Shown: positions 47,698 to 60,100 of the stretch, piece after piece | Layout: the number at the start of each line of letters is the position of its first letter | How positions within the stretch are numbered: the stretch's first letter is position 1 | Assembly: GCA_000733355.1 (NCBI GenBank) | Contig: JNVV01000005.1 | Location: 1,134,266-1,198,265, forward strand | DNA: 64,000 bases | Source: Falciphora oryzae | Taxonomy: Eukaryota > Ascomycota > Sordariomycetes > Magnaporthales > Magnaporthaceae | Direction of reading: 5' to 3' | Position numbers and translations under genes: made by a program | The notes under the pieces: model-generated | What the model saw: the letters and a program-made list of their open reading frames with translations, nothing else | Told to the model about the DNA's origin: nothing | Databases searched by the model: none

Positions 47698-49100
47698 GCC
47701 GGGGCGAGAGCTCAAGCTGTCGACCTCATTCCAATTTGACGTAGCTCGGGCCTTCCGTTATCGCCACAGTCTCCCGGAAATGGTCTCGCAAAGAGAAGTT
47801 CTTTCCGTCCTCCATGGTTCGTTGCGTTTGTAGGTGACCAACGAGGCCGTAAGTTTGGTCCGGTCAAACCCTCCATTCAAGCACGTCAAACTCCACCGAG
47901 CCAGTCAGCCCATATGCGGAGGACGCAAAGGACGAGGAGGAGGAAGGACATGCACATGCTACGGCAAGAAAGAGTGCTTAATTCACTCTCCCGTCTGGAC
48001 AGCCGCTCGTTCAACAGCCATCCTAGCCGTGCGCCTTCCCCAAGAGCTGCTAGGACAGAGTCCGGCGCGGCTACCAGCTGGAGCACGCTCTCCGCGTTTT
48101 CGGAAGGACCCTCCCTGCCACCGCCAGAAAGTGAGTTGTCTCTCGTCTCTGCACGCCCATCCCATCAGACTGCCTCCACCCGACTTGCCCGTCGCCGGGC
48201 CCATCCTCATTGCTTCTTGCCCGTTAGTCCAAGCCCAGACCCTTCAGCAGACCCCGTACGAAAAAGAAAAGAAAAGAAAAGAAGAAAAAAGCGTTGCATC
48301 ACTATCTGGACTCCTGCTACCATTATTTCCCGGCCCTGCTCTCTGCTCTCTACCCGGCCTGCCCTGAGCTCCCGGCTAGGTTCCCCACCCGCCAACCGAG
48401 ATCAGATCCATCCGGTTTATAAGAGAAGCATCACACCCCTTCACCTTTTTGTGCGCCCACCGTCTTTCTGCCCCCACACCTTGGACCTGCGCCCTTTCCT
48501 GGATCTGACTCTTGGGCGAGTGGCTGCCGAGCCGAGCGCTTAGATCGAATCAACGTCTCGCCTATTAGAGGACCCGTCTGCCGTCACTCACTCCCTCCGC
48601 CCACCTGCGACTGGGTTGCTAGTTGGAGTTGCGGTTAGCTCACTCCGCTCTGCTCCCTTCCCGGCTGATGGGGCAGAAATATCTTCCGCGTCTTTAAAGC
48701 CAGTCCGCCCTTCCCTGCCACTCACCCACCCCACTCGTTTTCGTCGAGAGGAAAAAGCCGCTTCCCCCCCAGATCGACCACAACCAGGCTCGGCAACACA
48801 AAATTTCTCCTTGCTCTTTGTGTCCAGCCTGTGAGACAGGTACAAATATGCCTCCGGTTGCGCAAAGTCGTTTGGCCTGCGCCCCTTGACTCGATCAACA
48901 CCTAACCTGGGTCCCGTCGTTGCCGTCCAACCGACGCGGAGCCGTCTGGATCCCACCCACGCCAAGCTGCTTGCCATTGCATACCCACTCCTGCTTCCCG
49001 TGTACCGAGCCGACTTCACTCTCTCCCATCACGCCCGCTGGGCTCCACCCCTGCGCCCTCTCACAATTGTTGCCGTCCGCCTCTGGGCCTCCTAGAAAAC

Positions 49101-51335
49101 ATGTTCGTCGGCCAGAACTCGAACCGGGTCATCCCCCCGGACAATGCTCTCACAATCGCCGCCGCTATGAGCCACGGCATAGAGAAGCTGCTTGCCAAGC
49201 GCAAGTTTGGCTCCTTGAGGAAGCCCAAGCTCAGGTCGTCGACGACGGTGCCCTCTCTCCAGCCCTACCGCTCAGAGCCAGTCTTTGCCCTGGCCTCCTC
49301 TTCCTTGTCCGAGGAGACTGTCTCGGTCGCCGACGAGCACAGTTTGTTTCCTCAGCCCTCCTTCATAAGGCCGAAGAACAGCCGCATGGTCGCCAGAGAT
49401 GAGGTCTCTCCCACGAGCAAGGCGTGTCCTCTGCCCAGCAGCATCTCTGAGCCGGCTAAGGGCGGCAGCCGCTCCGCGAGGTCATCACTCGGCTCCTCAG
49501 GCCCCGGCTCCGAGAGCGCCTCTCTTCCCGTCCCCCGCCGCTCCTCGTCCCTCACCAAGGGAAGGGGCGGGCCCTTCTCGCTCGCGTCGCTCGTGCACTA
49601 CGAGTTCACAGAGCGCGAGAACAAGAATGCAGTCCGCTCCCTGTCCTCGCTGTGTGGCTCGCAACGTTCCACCAGCATCTCTCCTAGGTCACCAAAGTCG
49701 ATGCGCGCCGAGCTTGACGCCGCATTCAGCCGCCAAGCCGCCGCCATATCCGCTAGGGGTGACACCCCGCCGCCCTCTGACCATGACGAGAGCCGTCCGC
49801 CCTCGTCATCGAGCAAGACTCCCAGGCCGCTATCCCTGGCTCAAGGCCCATCAACACAAAGCCCAAGTCAGCCAACACCGGAACCCTCTCCCGCACTGGT
49901 CCCGATACCAGATTCACCGTCGCAGACGCCAAGAAGCAGCGAAGATGCAAGCGAACGCCGTCCCAGTCTCCAGAGCTTGCTTTTACCGCAAACACCCTTG
50001 CCAGAGACCGCAGACTTTGTCCACGCCGCTGTTTCCGACCCGATTCTGCAGGAGCCTGATCTTGGGGACTTCCTCGGCCTCAGTGACGACGATATTGCCG
50101 AGTCACGTCCGTCGTCACCTGGCTTCCCCCTTGAAGCAGCATCTCCAGCGATGAAAGGGTCACTGGCACCAGCCCACACTGGCGACTTGCTTGTTCCACC
50201 ACGGACGCCCCTGAGTTCCCGCCGCCGAGGTTCCCGAGTCCCAGATATCATCCCCCAGGCCAAGCTGAATGCAAAGATGCCGCCGCCCTCTCCAATGTCG
50301 ATACGGCGCATCTCAGCCAGGCTCTCGGTGGCGACCAATGAAGATCGTGCTGCCGCGATGGCCGCCTTCGAGGTAGCGAGGATTGCCGCGAGGTACCACT
50401 TCGACCTTATTTACGTCATCAACCTGTGGCCCAAGCAGAAGATGGGCAATCCTCCCCGTTTCCCCTTTTCGGCAGATGTATTCGGCGACTCCATGAGCCA
50501 GGCTTCGGCAACGACCAAGAGGAACTCAGGCTCATCCATGCTCTCGAGTCATCCGGATTCGTCCTCGCTCCGCTTCTCTGACATGGCTTCACCCGACCAG
50601 TCTATTCGCCTGAGTGACGACGAGGTTCCAGCGACGCCCACATCGTGGGGTATGGATGAGGATATCGGACTTAGCTACCGCTTCCTGGCCGCATATGGTC
50701 TGCATACCGTCAAGGCGCCCCTTCAGATCGCCTACGGGGTTCACAACAAAATCCTGCAGACGGAGGGCTGGATCGAGTACCGCGGGACCGAGCCCGACGA
50801 CTACGAGCGCGGCTACGCGTGCTCCTTCTACACAGGCTATGTGCCCGCGTGCGAGGATGGCGCAAGGCGGCCGTCGGTCGCAGCGCAGTCTGCGTCGGAG
50901 TCGTCCTTGAACCGGGCAGCCGGCCTCAGCGCCGTCGCTCAGGGTAAACAGCCGGAAGGCCCCGACGGCCAGGCGCGCAGCAGCGAAGTCGGTGACGACC
51001 ATGTCAGGACGGAGCACAACCGCGGCATTGTGTTCGCGGCGTATCGAAAGCCGAGGCCCGGCGCCGAGCCCGAATCTATGAGCGCCGCCGAGCGCATGGA
51101 CATGCAGCAGGACGCGCAGGGCCTCGTCGACATGATTCTCGACTGCCACATGGTCAAGCGGCGAAACGAGCAGCGGGAGAAGTTCGAGATACTGGCGGCC
51201 GGAAACGGAGATTTTGGCGACGCCGGCGGTCGTCGGCTCGAGTCATTCTCGGCGTACAGAAGCGCTGCTGTTGCCGAATGCGGCTCTAAGACGGGCCCGC
51301 TTGCTGATGGTGCCCGGGGACGAGCGTCTATTTGA
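49101..51335 (+). CDS. Large unrecognised protein, Ser/Pro-rich with a conserved-looking C-terminal domain
   Basis: Single exon, 744 residues; no family recognised. Residues 1-410 are low complexity, rich in Ser, Pro and Arg with many SP and TP sites (for example SPTSKACPLPSS and PPPSPMSIRR), as in phosphorylated regulators. From about residue 410 the sequence becomes globular: AAMAAFEVARIAARYHFDLIYVINLWPKQ, a Ser-rich insert, then GLSYRFLAAYGLHTVKAPLQ, ILQTEGWIEYRGTEPDDY and RGIVFAAYRKPRP. Helix and strand alternation could indicate a GAF/PAS-like sensor fold, but this is a guess from pattern only. No signal peptide or membrane helix. The long pyrimidine-rich upstream region suggests an extended 5' leader with several short upstream frames, often seen in fungal regulatory genes. 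Confidence 0.75.
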   Translation: MFVGQNSNRVIPPDNALTIAAAMSHGIEKLLAKRKFGSLRKPKLRSSTTVPSLQPYRSEPVFALASSSLSEETVSVADEHSLFPQPSFIRPKNSRMVARDEVSPTSKACPLPSSISEPAKGGSRSARSSLGSSGPGSESASLPVPRRSSSLTKGRGGPFSLASLVHYEFTERENKNAVRSLSSLCGSQRSTSISPRSPKSMRAELDAAFSRQAAAISARGDTPPPSDHDESRPPSSSSKTPRPLSLAQGPSTQSPSQPTPEPSPALVPIPDSPSQTPRSSEDASERRPSLQSLLLPQTPLPETADFVHAAVSDPILQEPDLGDFLGLSDDDIAESRPSSPGFPLEAASPAMKGSLAPAHTGDLLVPPRTPLSSRRRGSRVPDIIPQAKLNAKMPPPSPMSIRRISARLSVATNEDRAAAMAAFEVARIAARYHFDLIYVINLWPKQKMGNPPRFPFSADVFGDSMSQASATTKRNSGSSMLSSHPDSSSLRFSDMASPDQSIRLSDDEVPATPTSWGMDEDIGLSYRFLAAYGLHTVKAPLQIAYGVHNKILQTEGWIEYRGTEPDDYERGYACSFYTGYVPACEDGARRPSVAAQSASESSLNRAAGLSAVAQGKQPEGPDGQARSSEVGDDHVRTEHNRGIVFAAYRKPRPGAEPESMSAAERMDMQQDAQGLVDMILDCHMVKRRNEQREKFEILAAGNGDFGDAGGRRLESFSAYRSAAVAECGSKTGPLADGARGRASI

Positions 51336-52624
51336 CGGCCGGACGCGCGGCATCCTCTCGCCTGCAGCTTGGGGATGCAATAAGTTCCGGCACCACTTTC
51401 AGCTCATGGGAGAGGCCTGCCTGCAACCTAACCCCGCCTCCGGGGGCACGTCGCACTGCATACTCTGGGCTAGGGGTTCTGTCACCTTTTCGGTCCTAGC
51501 CGATCAAGTTCTTTCACTACGGCGGTTCCATTTGCTGGCCTTATCCCTTCACGTGTTTTCTCTTTCCTTTTTCACGCGCTTGCCCATACCCCAACGATTG
51601 TCTTGTTTCCCGTTTCTTTCAATACCCCTAGATCAGAGCCGAAGGCCTACCGGCAACGCTGATGCAGTTCACCTTGCCGTTCATGTTTGTTCCATTTCTC
51701 GATTTCGTCCGGTGGATTTCTCTCCTAAAAACAAACACTTTCGTTTGAGGTTTCTTTTCTGGGAAGATTACACATAATCCCTCTACACACACCCGCAGCC
51801 ATCTCTCTGCGATTTCCTTTCGTCTCCAACTTACTGCTCCAAATGAATGACTGGGCGGGCGGCACCTTAGATGGGTCTGGGTTCCGGGACCAAAGAGCCG
51901 GTGCGGCTCACGCTTTATGACGACTTTCGGTACCTAGATTGCCAGCGACGATACGTCGCTGGCTAATACTCTCTTTATTACCCATCATCCTACCTCTTGT
52001 GGCTGCGATCTTCTTCTAGAAACGACTCTTCTATCCGAGAGACTATTCAAATGAATGCCTTGACCTCCACGGTCCCCTGCTCCGCCGTGGCTGCGCCCAT
52101 GGGCCGCAACACGCACCGTTCCCATCGTGATCTGATGTGTCTCGATCACATCCGCTCGGGCTATATTGGCACTTCCAGCCGAGCCACCGCCGTCAAGAGA
52201 ATTGCCGAGGGGTTTAGTTGGAGGCGGTCGTGGGTCTCCTGCACTATCTGAGCCATGTCCCAATGCAAAGCCTCAAGCCTATCCCAAGCGACACCGGCGG
52301 AAAGACCCCTTTTCCGTGGGGATCTGCATTGCTTTTCAGCGGTTCGACCAAGACCTCAACCCCCATTCTCCACGCCATCATCGGCGCCTGGACAGATACG
52401 GGCCAGGGCCTTGCGTCTTCCAATCTCTAGCAGCCAGGGAAACGGCACCAAACATCACCGAAGCTGAAAATGTGGTCATCATAATACCCGTTTTATCACT
52501 AGGCCTAACGGACAATCTAACGTCGATTTGAGAAAAGGAAACAAAGACAAAAAGAAAAAGAGAGACCCTGAAACCAAATAACCCCGATCCCAGCCACCCT
52601 CCTCCTCTAAAGGAACCAGATCAA
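51336..52624. other. Convergent 3' flanks, no gene supported
   Basis: About 1.3 kb between the plus-strand gene ending at 51335 and the pyruvate carboxylase stop. It should hold both 3' untranslated regions. The open frames are short and unremarkable. Confidence 0.5.
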
Positions 52625-55600
52625 TCAAGACTTCTTGTGGATCTTGCACACCAGGTCCGAGCCGTCGACCGAATCGCCCTCGCGGACGGCCAGGTTCGAG
52701 ACGATCCCGTTGTGCGGCGCCGAGATGACCATTTCCTGTCGAGAGAAAGAGGCGGGGTTAGAAGTCTCGTTGCAAATATAGCACAGTCAACAAAAGAGAG
52801 TGCACATCCAGAAAAACTCACCATCTTCATGGCGCTGAGCACGGCAAGCGGGTCCCCCTTCTTGACCTCGGTGCCGTCGTGGACGCGCAGCTCGACCAGC
52901 ACTCCGGCCATGGGCGCGCCGACCTGGCTCGAGTCGCCCGGGTCGGCCTTGGGCCTCGACACGTTCTCGACCGACGCCTGCTTGTCGTCGACCGTGACCT
53001 GCCTGACCTCGCCGTTCATCTCGTAAAACACCTCGCGCTGGCCCGTGTTCTCCGACAGGGGGCCCACGGCCAGGAGCTTGAGGATCAGGACTTTTCCCTT
53101 CTCCAGCTCCACGTGGAACTCCTCGCCGATCTCGGGCTTGGACAGGAAGTAGCGCGTGGGGAGCACCGATAGGTCGCCGTACTTGTTGATGAACTTGCGG
53201 TAGTCCTCAAAGACCTTGGGGTACATGACGTGCGACGCCACGTCGCACTCGGTCAGGCCGTGGCCGTATTTGGCCCCCAGCTCCTTCTTGACCTTGGCAA
53301 AGTCGATGGCGGGCAGGTACAGGCCGGGCCGCTTGTCCATCTTGCGGCGGCCCCGGAGCGCCTTGGTGCGCAACGGCTCGGGGAACCCGCCGTACGGCTG
53401 GCCCATCAGGCCCTCGAGGAACTCGAGCACGGAACCCGGGAAGTCGAGCTCGCCCGCGCGCGCCTCGACGTCCTCGGGCGTGAGCTTGTTGGACACCATG
53501 AACTGGGCCAGGTCGCCCACCACCTTGGACGTGGGCGTCACCTTGACGATGTCGCCCAGCAGGTCGTTTGCGTGCTCGTACGCCTTCTTGGTCTCGAGCC
53601 ACTGCGAGCCCAGTCCGAGCTGCGAGGCCTGGAACATCATGTTTGTCAGCTGCCCGCCGGGGATCTCGTGCTCGTACACCTCCGGGTCCGGGCCCGCCAG
53701 GTACGCCTCGAAGGGCGAGTAGAGCAGGCGCAGCTGCTGCCAGTACGTGTCGAGCGCGCGCACGTGGTGCACGTTCAGGCCCGGGTCCAGCTCGCTGCCC
53801 TCGAGCGAGGCCAGGATGGCGTTGATGCTGGGCTGCGACGTCATGCCCGACAGGCTGTCCGTCGCCGCGTCGACCGCGTCCGCGCCCGCCTGCGCGCACG
53901 CCACCATGGACGCGACGCCCGTGCCCGCCGAGTCGTGCGTGTGCACGTGGATGGGCAGGTCCGGGTACTTGCTGCGGATGCTGCCGATGAGCAGCTTGGC
54001 CGCGTGCGGCTTGAGCACGCCCGCCATGTCCTTGACGCCCAGCACGTGGATGTCGAGCTTGACGAGCTTGTCCACCAGGTCCAGGTAGTACTCGAGGTTG
54101 TACTTCTTCTTGGGGTTCAGCATGTCGCCGCTGTAGCAGACGGTGCCCTCGACCACGCCGCCGGCCTTGTGCACCGCCTTGATGCCGACCTCGAGCTGGT
54201 CGATGTCGTTGAGCGCGTCGAAGACGCGGAAGATGTCGACGCCGTTCTTCTTGGCCTGCTCCACGAAGTGGTCGATGGCGTTGTCGGGCAGCGACGAGTA
54301 CGCGACGCCGTTGGCGCCGCGCAGCAGCATCTGGAAGGGGATGTTGGGGATCGCCTTGCGCATCTTGCGCAGCCTGTCCCACGGGTCCTCGTACAGGAAG
54401 CGGTAGGCTACGTCGAAGGTGGCGCCGCCCCAGCACTCCAGGCTGTACAGGTTGCTGAGCGCGTGGCTCGTCTCCTTGGCGACGCCGAGGAGGTCAACGG
54501 TCCGCACGCGCGTGGCCAGGAGCGACTGGTGGGCATCTCGCCACGTCGTGTCCATGAGGAGACATCCCTTGTAGTTGCGGACAGCCTGGGCGAACCCCTT
54601 GGGACCCTTCTCCAGCAGGATCTGCCTCCAGCCCTTGGTGCACGGCTGCGACACATCCAGCTTGTGGCCGGCGTCATCCAGCAGCTCCGGGACGGCGATC
54701 TCGCCCCTGAACTTGGGCTCGCCCACCTGGCCCTTGATGCTGCTGCCATTCACGGCAACGTCACCAAGGTAGGTGAGCAGCTTCTGGGCGCGGTTCTGGC
54801 TGCCAAGCAGGTCGAAGAGCTCGGGTGTCTGGTCGATAAAGGTAGTCCAGCAGGCTCCGTCAATGAAGGTCGGGTGGGTCAGGAGGGAGATGAGGAAGGG
54901 GATGTTGGTCTTGACGCCACGGATGCGGAATTCGACCAAAGCACGCAGCTGCTTCCGCCGCGCAATTTCGTACGTTGAACCGTGGCAGCTGACCTTGGTG
55001 AGCATGGAGTCGTAGTGGGGAGTGATGACTGCGCCAGCGAAACCATTGCCTCCGTCGAGCCGCACGCCGTTGCCTCCGGCCGACCTGTAGACCTCGATCT
55101 TGCCGGTGTCGGGCTGGAAGCCCTTGGCCGGGTCCTCGGTGGTGATACGGCACTGGATGGCGAAACCCCTGGTGGAGATGCGGTCCTGGGTGAGACCAAG
55201 CTGCTGCAGCGTGGCGCCGGCGGCGATCTGGATCTGTGCGGCGACGATGTCGATGCCCGTGATTTCCTCGGTGATGGTGTGCTCGACCTGGATACGCGGG
55301 TTGATCTCGATAAAGTAGTAGCGGTTCTGCTGGTCGACCAGAAACTCGGCCGTTCCGGCGTTGCGGTACCCAACCGAGCTGGCCAGGCGGACGGCGTCGC
55401 TCAGGATGGCATCGCGAACCTGGGCCGGCAGGTCCTTGGCGGGAGCGATCTCGACAACCTTCTGGTGGCGGCGCTGGACCGAGCAGTCGCGCTCGTAAAG
55501 GTGCACAATGTTGCCGAAGTTGTCGCCGAGCAGCTGAACCTCGATGTGCTTGGGCTTGTCCAGGAAGCGCTCGACGAAGACGGTGCCGTTGCCAAAGGCC

Positions 55601-57144
55601 GACTTGGCTTCCGACGTGGCGCGCTCGAACGACTCCTTGAGCGATTCTTGATCGCGGACGACCCTCATACCACGACCACCGCCGCCGTAGGCCGCCTTGA
55701 TGATGATGGGGAAGCCATATTCGTCGGTGAACTTCTTGACCTCCTCAAACTTGGCCACAGCGCCCTCGGTTCCGGGCACGACGGGGACCTTGGCTGCAAT
55801 AGCAAGCTTGCGGGCCGAGACCTTGTCTCCAAGGGACTCGATAACTTGGTGCGACGGGCCGACAAACTGGATGAAGCCAGGGGTAGAGTCAGCCAAAGTG
55901 ACAGGTCGTGGGAGAAGCACATGTGCAGTCACTCACAATCAGGCCGGCGTCCTCAACCTTCTTTGCAAACTCGGCGTTTTCGGAAAGGAAGCCGTATCCT
56001 GGGAATATTGTCAGCAGCGATCCAAGCCATCAAACTCGTCAAGCTACAGGCCTCCTTGTGCGGTTATGGCGGCCTCACCAGGGTGGATCATCTGGGCGCC
56101 ATGCTCGAGCGCAATCTTGATGATCTCGTCGCCGGCTAGGTAGGCCCCCACTGGCGTGTACTGTCCTCGCTTTCCGATGACGTAGGCCTCGTCGGCCTCT
56201 GTTGTCATGTGCAACCGCCTGCTGTCAGCTACCGATGTACGCTAATCAAGGGAGCCCGACTGGCTGGGGGGTGGGCGCATTTCCGCTGTCGTACTCTGCC
56301 TGTGCATGCTAAGCCGGTCCTCATAACTGTGCGCCGCCGATCGTTAGCTTTGCCATCATTGGCCCAGGCCTGGCGGTGGGGGTGATGAGGGGTGAGGATT
56401 TGGACTGATGTAACACCGGGCGCGGGCAAACGAGGAGGGCATCTCCTTGCCGAAAGGGGCAGAAGGCAGTGTTCAGATCGGGGTCGTTTCGTACCTGAAG
56501 ACGGCAATCGTGTGGAGAGAAAGCTCGTGCGCCTAGCTTGCTTGTCAGACAAACGTCGTCCATCGGCGGGAAGGATGAGACTAGACCGCAGTCCGGTGCC
56601 ACTTACAGTCCTAAAGATCTAAAAAGTTCCACCCGAGAGGCACATGTTAGCCTGGCGCGTCTCTCGAGAGAGCATGTCCGCCCGTTGTAGTTGCACATGT
56701 GCTTGTGCCCGGTGGCGAAGGGCATGCCAGACATACCCGAATAGCTTCACGGGGCGCAGAATGTCAGCACAAAGTTCACTCAGACAGGATACCTGAGAAA
56801 CGTGAGGATGAGGGACCCGGGAGAACTTACGAATTTCGCCACGATTCGCAACTGCGACAATGGGGCACAGAAGATTGTCAGCACATGCACATGCGCATCC
56901 TCCAGGCTTGCTGTTTACAGCCCAAGATCCCTTGTTCCTCTCCTCTTCGACAGAGCGGCCCTGAGGCCGTGCCGCCTTCCCTCCCCTTCTCACCTAGAAG
57001 CTTCTTAAGCTGCATAATGCTGGAATTGGCGCGGATCCGATGGACAGTGTGCGCTTCCTTAGGCGCCTCCTCGACATCGTCAATGGCGCTCTCGGACTGG
57101 TACGCCGGCGGCGGCGACCCGGAGGGAGGGGCGTTGGCCGACAT
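52625..57144 (-). CDS. pyc: Pyruvate carboxylase
   Basis: Biotin enzyme making oxaloacetate from pyruvate, bicarbonate and ATP. Ten exons on the minus strand: 57144-56994, 56851-56831, 56744-56737 (8 nt), 56618-56607 (12 nt), 56532-56495, 56326-56295, 56198-56079, 55998-55937, 55866-52822 and 52735-52625; total 3600 nt, 1199 residues. Every intron is GT-AG with a CTAAC or CTGAC branch point, and the joins give the invariant LVANRGEIPIRIFRTAHEL and SYEDRLSMHRQKADEAYVIG. Domains: biotin carboxylase (about 48-500) with ATP-grasp loop GGGGRGMRVV, carboxyltransferase starting at DTTWRDAHQSLLATR, and a C-terminal biotinyl domain. The biotinylated lysine is K1162 in SAMKM; the last intron falls right after that motif. 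The N-terminus is acidic and Pro-rich, not a mitochondrial presequence, so the enzyme should be cytosolic as in other filamentous fungi. The long open frame through exon 9 has false ends in the introns. Confidence 0.95.
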
Positions 57145-60100
57145 CGTCGCTGAATGAAGGGGGCTTTATCCCTCCCTTGTCCGATCTCTCGATGGCCTTT
57201 GTAGTTCACGGAGGGGAGAGAAATGCGGTGTGAGGGCGATTGCGCGAGGGAGAGAAGGAAACCTCGAGAGCTCTCTTCTCGCCAGCAGCTCAAGGGTTCG
57301 TCGGGGAGTGGGATGATATACGGCGCGGGAGACGGAGCTTCGAAGCAGGTTCGAGCCCGCGTTTGTCTGTCGGTCGCGACAGTGGGGTGAGTGACGCTAG
57401 CGGATGCGATGAGCGGTGGGGTTGTTCGTGCTCGGCAGCAGGGGGAGCTTCCAAGACAGTGGACAGAGCAGGCACTCTGGAGCGTGACGTTTTATCTGGA
57501 GCTCTCTTCGTCCTGTCAACAGGAAGGGAAGGGGTGAGCTTGCTTGCAAAGCAATGGTTCTTTCCGCGCCAGCTCCCAATGGCTACAGATAGAGGCGAAT
57601 GGACGGAGAGGAGCACAGCAGAGACTGGAGGAAAGGAGGGAGGGATGAGTCCAACACTCGGTTGGGGATGGAGGGGGATGCTGAGGGGATTTTGTTTTGG
57701 CCGCGCTTCTGGCGAGCAGGTCCCCGGACCCTTGTTGAACAAGCAGCTACAACCTATGGAGGGCTTTTCTCTCCTCCGAATATGGATGGATGGATATGCC
57801 CGTTTCCCATCTGACCAGGGGTGGAAACACCTCATGTTCGGATCCAAGCCACCATGTGTGCGCGCGCGCTATATTCGCTTTCTCGCGGCAGAACCGCCTT
57901 GACTGCGGCGGCCGGCCGAGGGGCCTGGCGCAACACACACAAGATGATGCATCTGCAAATGGAACGGACGACCCTGCCGCTCTGCCGGGGGCACGCCAGT
58001 TGCAACCTCGGTTTGCCGCCAACCAACCTAGGTCCCCACCTTGACTTCGGCTGGAGCTAGCCCCCGGTGCGAGGTCAATTTTAAGCCCAGGTTGGCTCTT
58101 CAAGCCCGCGGCTTCCAACTCCACCGTCTGCTACACAATGGGGAACTGAGGCTTATTTCCAAAACAGGCAACCCGGCCAATGGATCGTCTCCGTTCCTGC
58201 CAGCCGCCAGCGGCCATCCTCGATTCCATTTGCCTTTGTTTTTGCTCATCGGGTGTTGGGGGTCCTTCGGTGTTTGGACGGTGAACAAAGCCATCCATTC
58301 CACTGATGACGCAAATAATTAGCAGAGTCATGAAAAACCAGACTCCAATCGCCCCCACATTATCTCTTTTTCTTTCACCTGTGGCAACACGCTAGCCGCG
58401 GGAGGCCAATGCTCTTCGGTGATAGGCACGCTTCTACGAATAAGAAGAGGTCGAACGTTGTTGACTAAAACCTTTTGCATCTCGATATCCCACAGCCACG
58501 GCAAGAAAGCCCGCACATCCAGGGCACACACACCTTCTTGACCGTGCTCCGCGGTGCGGCAATTTGTTTCACCGTCCATTGCCGACGCGCGCCGTAGGTC
58601 ATGTCGATCCAAGCTACTGCAGCAAGGCACTGCCGCCTCAAAAAGTTTCTGCAGGCATTGACGGGCGACGACATGTTGGGTGGTGGGAAACGGCCAATGG
58701 GCGGCGGTCGAGAGCACACGACGCTTGTCCTGTGGCCTGGGACGCCAAGGAGAAAGCGCGTGCGAGAGATATGGGGAAAATGGGATAGGGAATCACATTC
58801 TCCATCCGGGCGCATGTCGCCCTGGCCCCAATTGCCCCTCCCCTCACACCCCCCTCCAAAGGCCCGGCCGGCCTCACCATCCCAGCCAGCGTCCGAAACG
58901 GCAATGGGATCCATAATCAGATGTGATTCACCGTCCATTGTGCCGAAGGACGATGGTGAGGGATCAAAATGATCTGCGCCGTAACAGAAAAAAAAAACCA
59001 AGACGTCTGAAGGCGGGTCAGTGCTTCAGGGTTCAGGGCATGGGCGGCCGTTCGCCGGACGTAATGGCAGGACGATGGACGACGTCCCATCCCGCCAAGT
59101 TTGAACCTGCCTCATGGTCTTATCTCGCCCAGTATCGGTGGAGTTGGCTTGGGACCAACCGCCTCGTTTAACCTGCCCCTCCAATCGGCCACCTATCTAT
59201 GCTTTTGCTTCTTTCTTGTACGGCCAAGATGTGGCGCCTCAACATGCGTAATACGCTCACAAATGGCATTTTCTTCCTCCAGGCTGCCTGCTCTTCTGTG
59301 TTCCCCCACGGCAGCCAGAATGACCGTGAAGGAGGGGCTATCCTGGTTGGTTGCCCGACCTCGGCTATCGGCTGAGTGGCAGGGCTGCGCGCCTCGACCT
59401 AATGGTGATTGGTTTCAGACCAGGGGCTGGGTCAAGGGAAGATCCCCCACGCCCGGTATCTTGATGGAAAGATGCATCTCTTCTCTGAACCGACGGGTAA
59501 ATCACGGTGTAACTAGACCCGTTAGTGTCCATGATAGTTGCAGATAATAAGCAACGTGAACCTCCGCCTGACCAAGACAAAAGCAGAAACTTGCGGTCAG
59601 CGGGTGGCAAGAGTCAAGAGTCGAGCTCCTCTACGTGTAGCTTCTATTCTGACTCAAGATTGCCGAGACGGCTACACGACCTCGCTTCCGGATCTCCGTC
59701 CCCTAATCAGGAACCAGGAGGGAAAAATACCCGCCCATGACGAGCAAAAGCTGCCGCTCCATCCGGCAACTCGTGTTGCAGTTCACTCCCGCAGGCAATA
59801 TTCCCGCATCCGTCCAGTGGGCCTAGACCACCTGAACAGCTCCGTCGAATCAGAGCAGCGCCATACAGAGGCCAATGATATCACGCCGTGGCGTGCGTGG
59901 AGGAAGGGGTGGGCTGCGGTTTGCGGGGTTCGACTCCGGGCCCGGCCGGCTCCACAACCCTGGACTGGACTCGGAGAATGCGGAGAGTCCCAGGGCGAAC
60001 CCCACCTGCCGAGCGCCGACTACGCGCAACGCGTGAGCACGCTTCGTGCTCCTCGGCTTTCGCTCGGGGAGTAGAAAGGGCACTGGCGGCTCGGCATCTA

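Larger units (their letters stand above)
41030..49100. other. 8-kb stretch without a supported gene
   Basis: The longest gene-free interval in the window. The first several hundred bases should be the clathrin 3' untranslated region, and the last 1-2 kb (pyrimidine-rich, about 48.3-49.1 kb) probably the leader and promoter of the gene at 49101. A frame starting at 42001 (MSLLAIRKLVTVRPVAPP) and one at 42187-42846 are open but have no recognisable family and are not called. The interval contains purine-rich and homopolymer tracts (entered separately) and a 17-bp direct repeat at 43466-43499. Small multi-exon genes or noncoding RNAs cannot be excluded by eye. Confidence 0.5.

Noticed and set aside
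59900..59960. Possible tRNA (GGTTCGACTCC resembling a B box)
   Set aside because: The five bases on either side cannot pair as a T-stem, and no acceptor stem or A box is found at the right distance.
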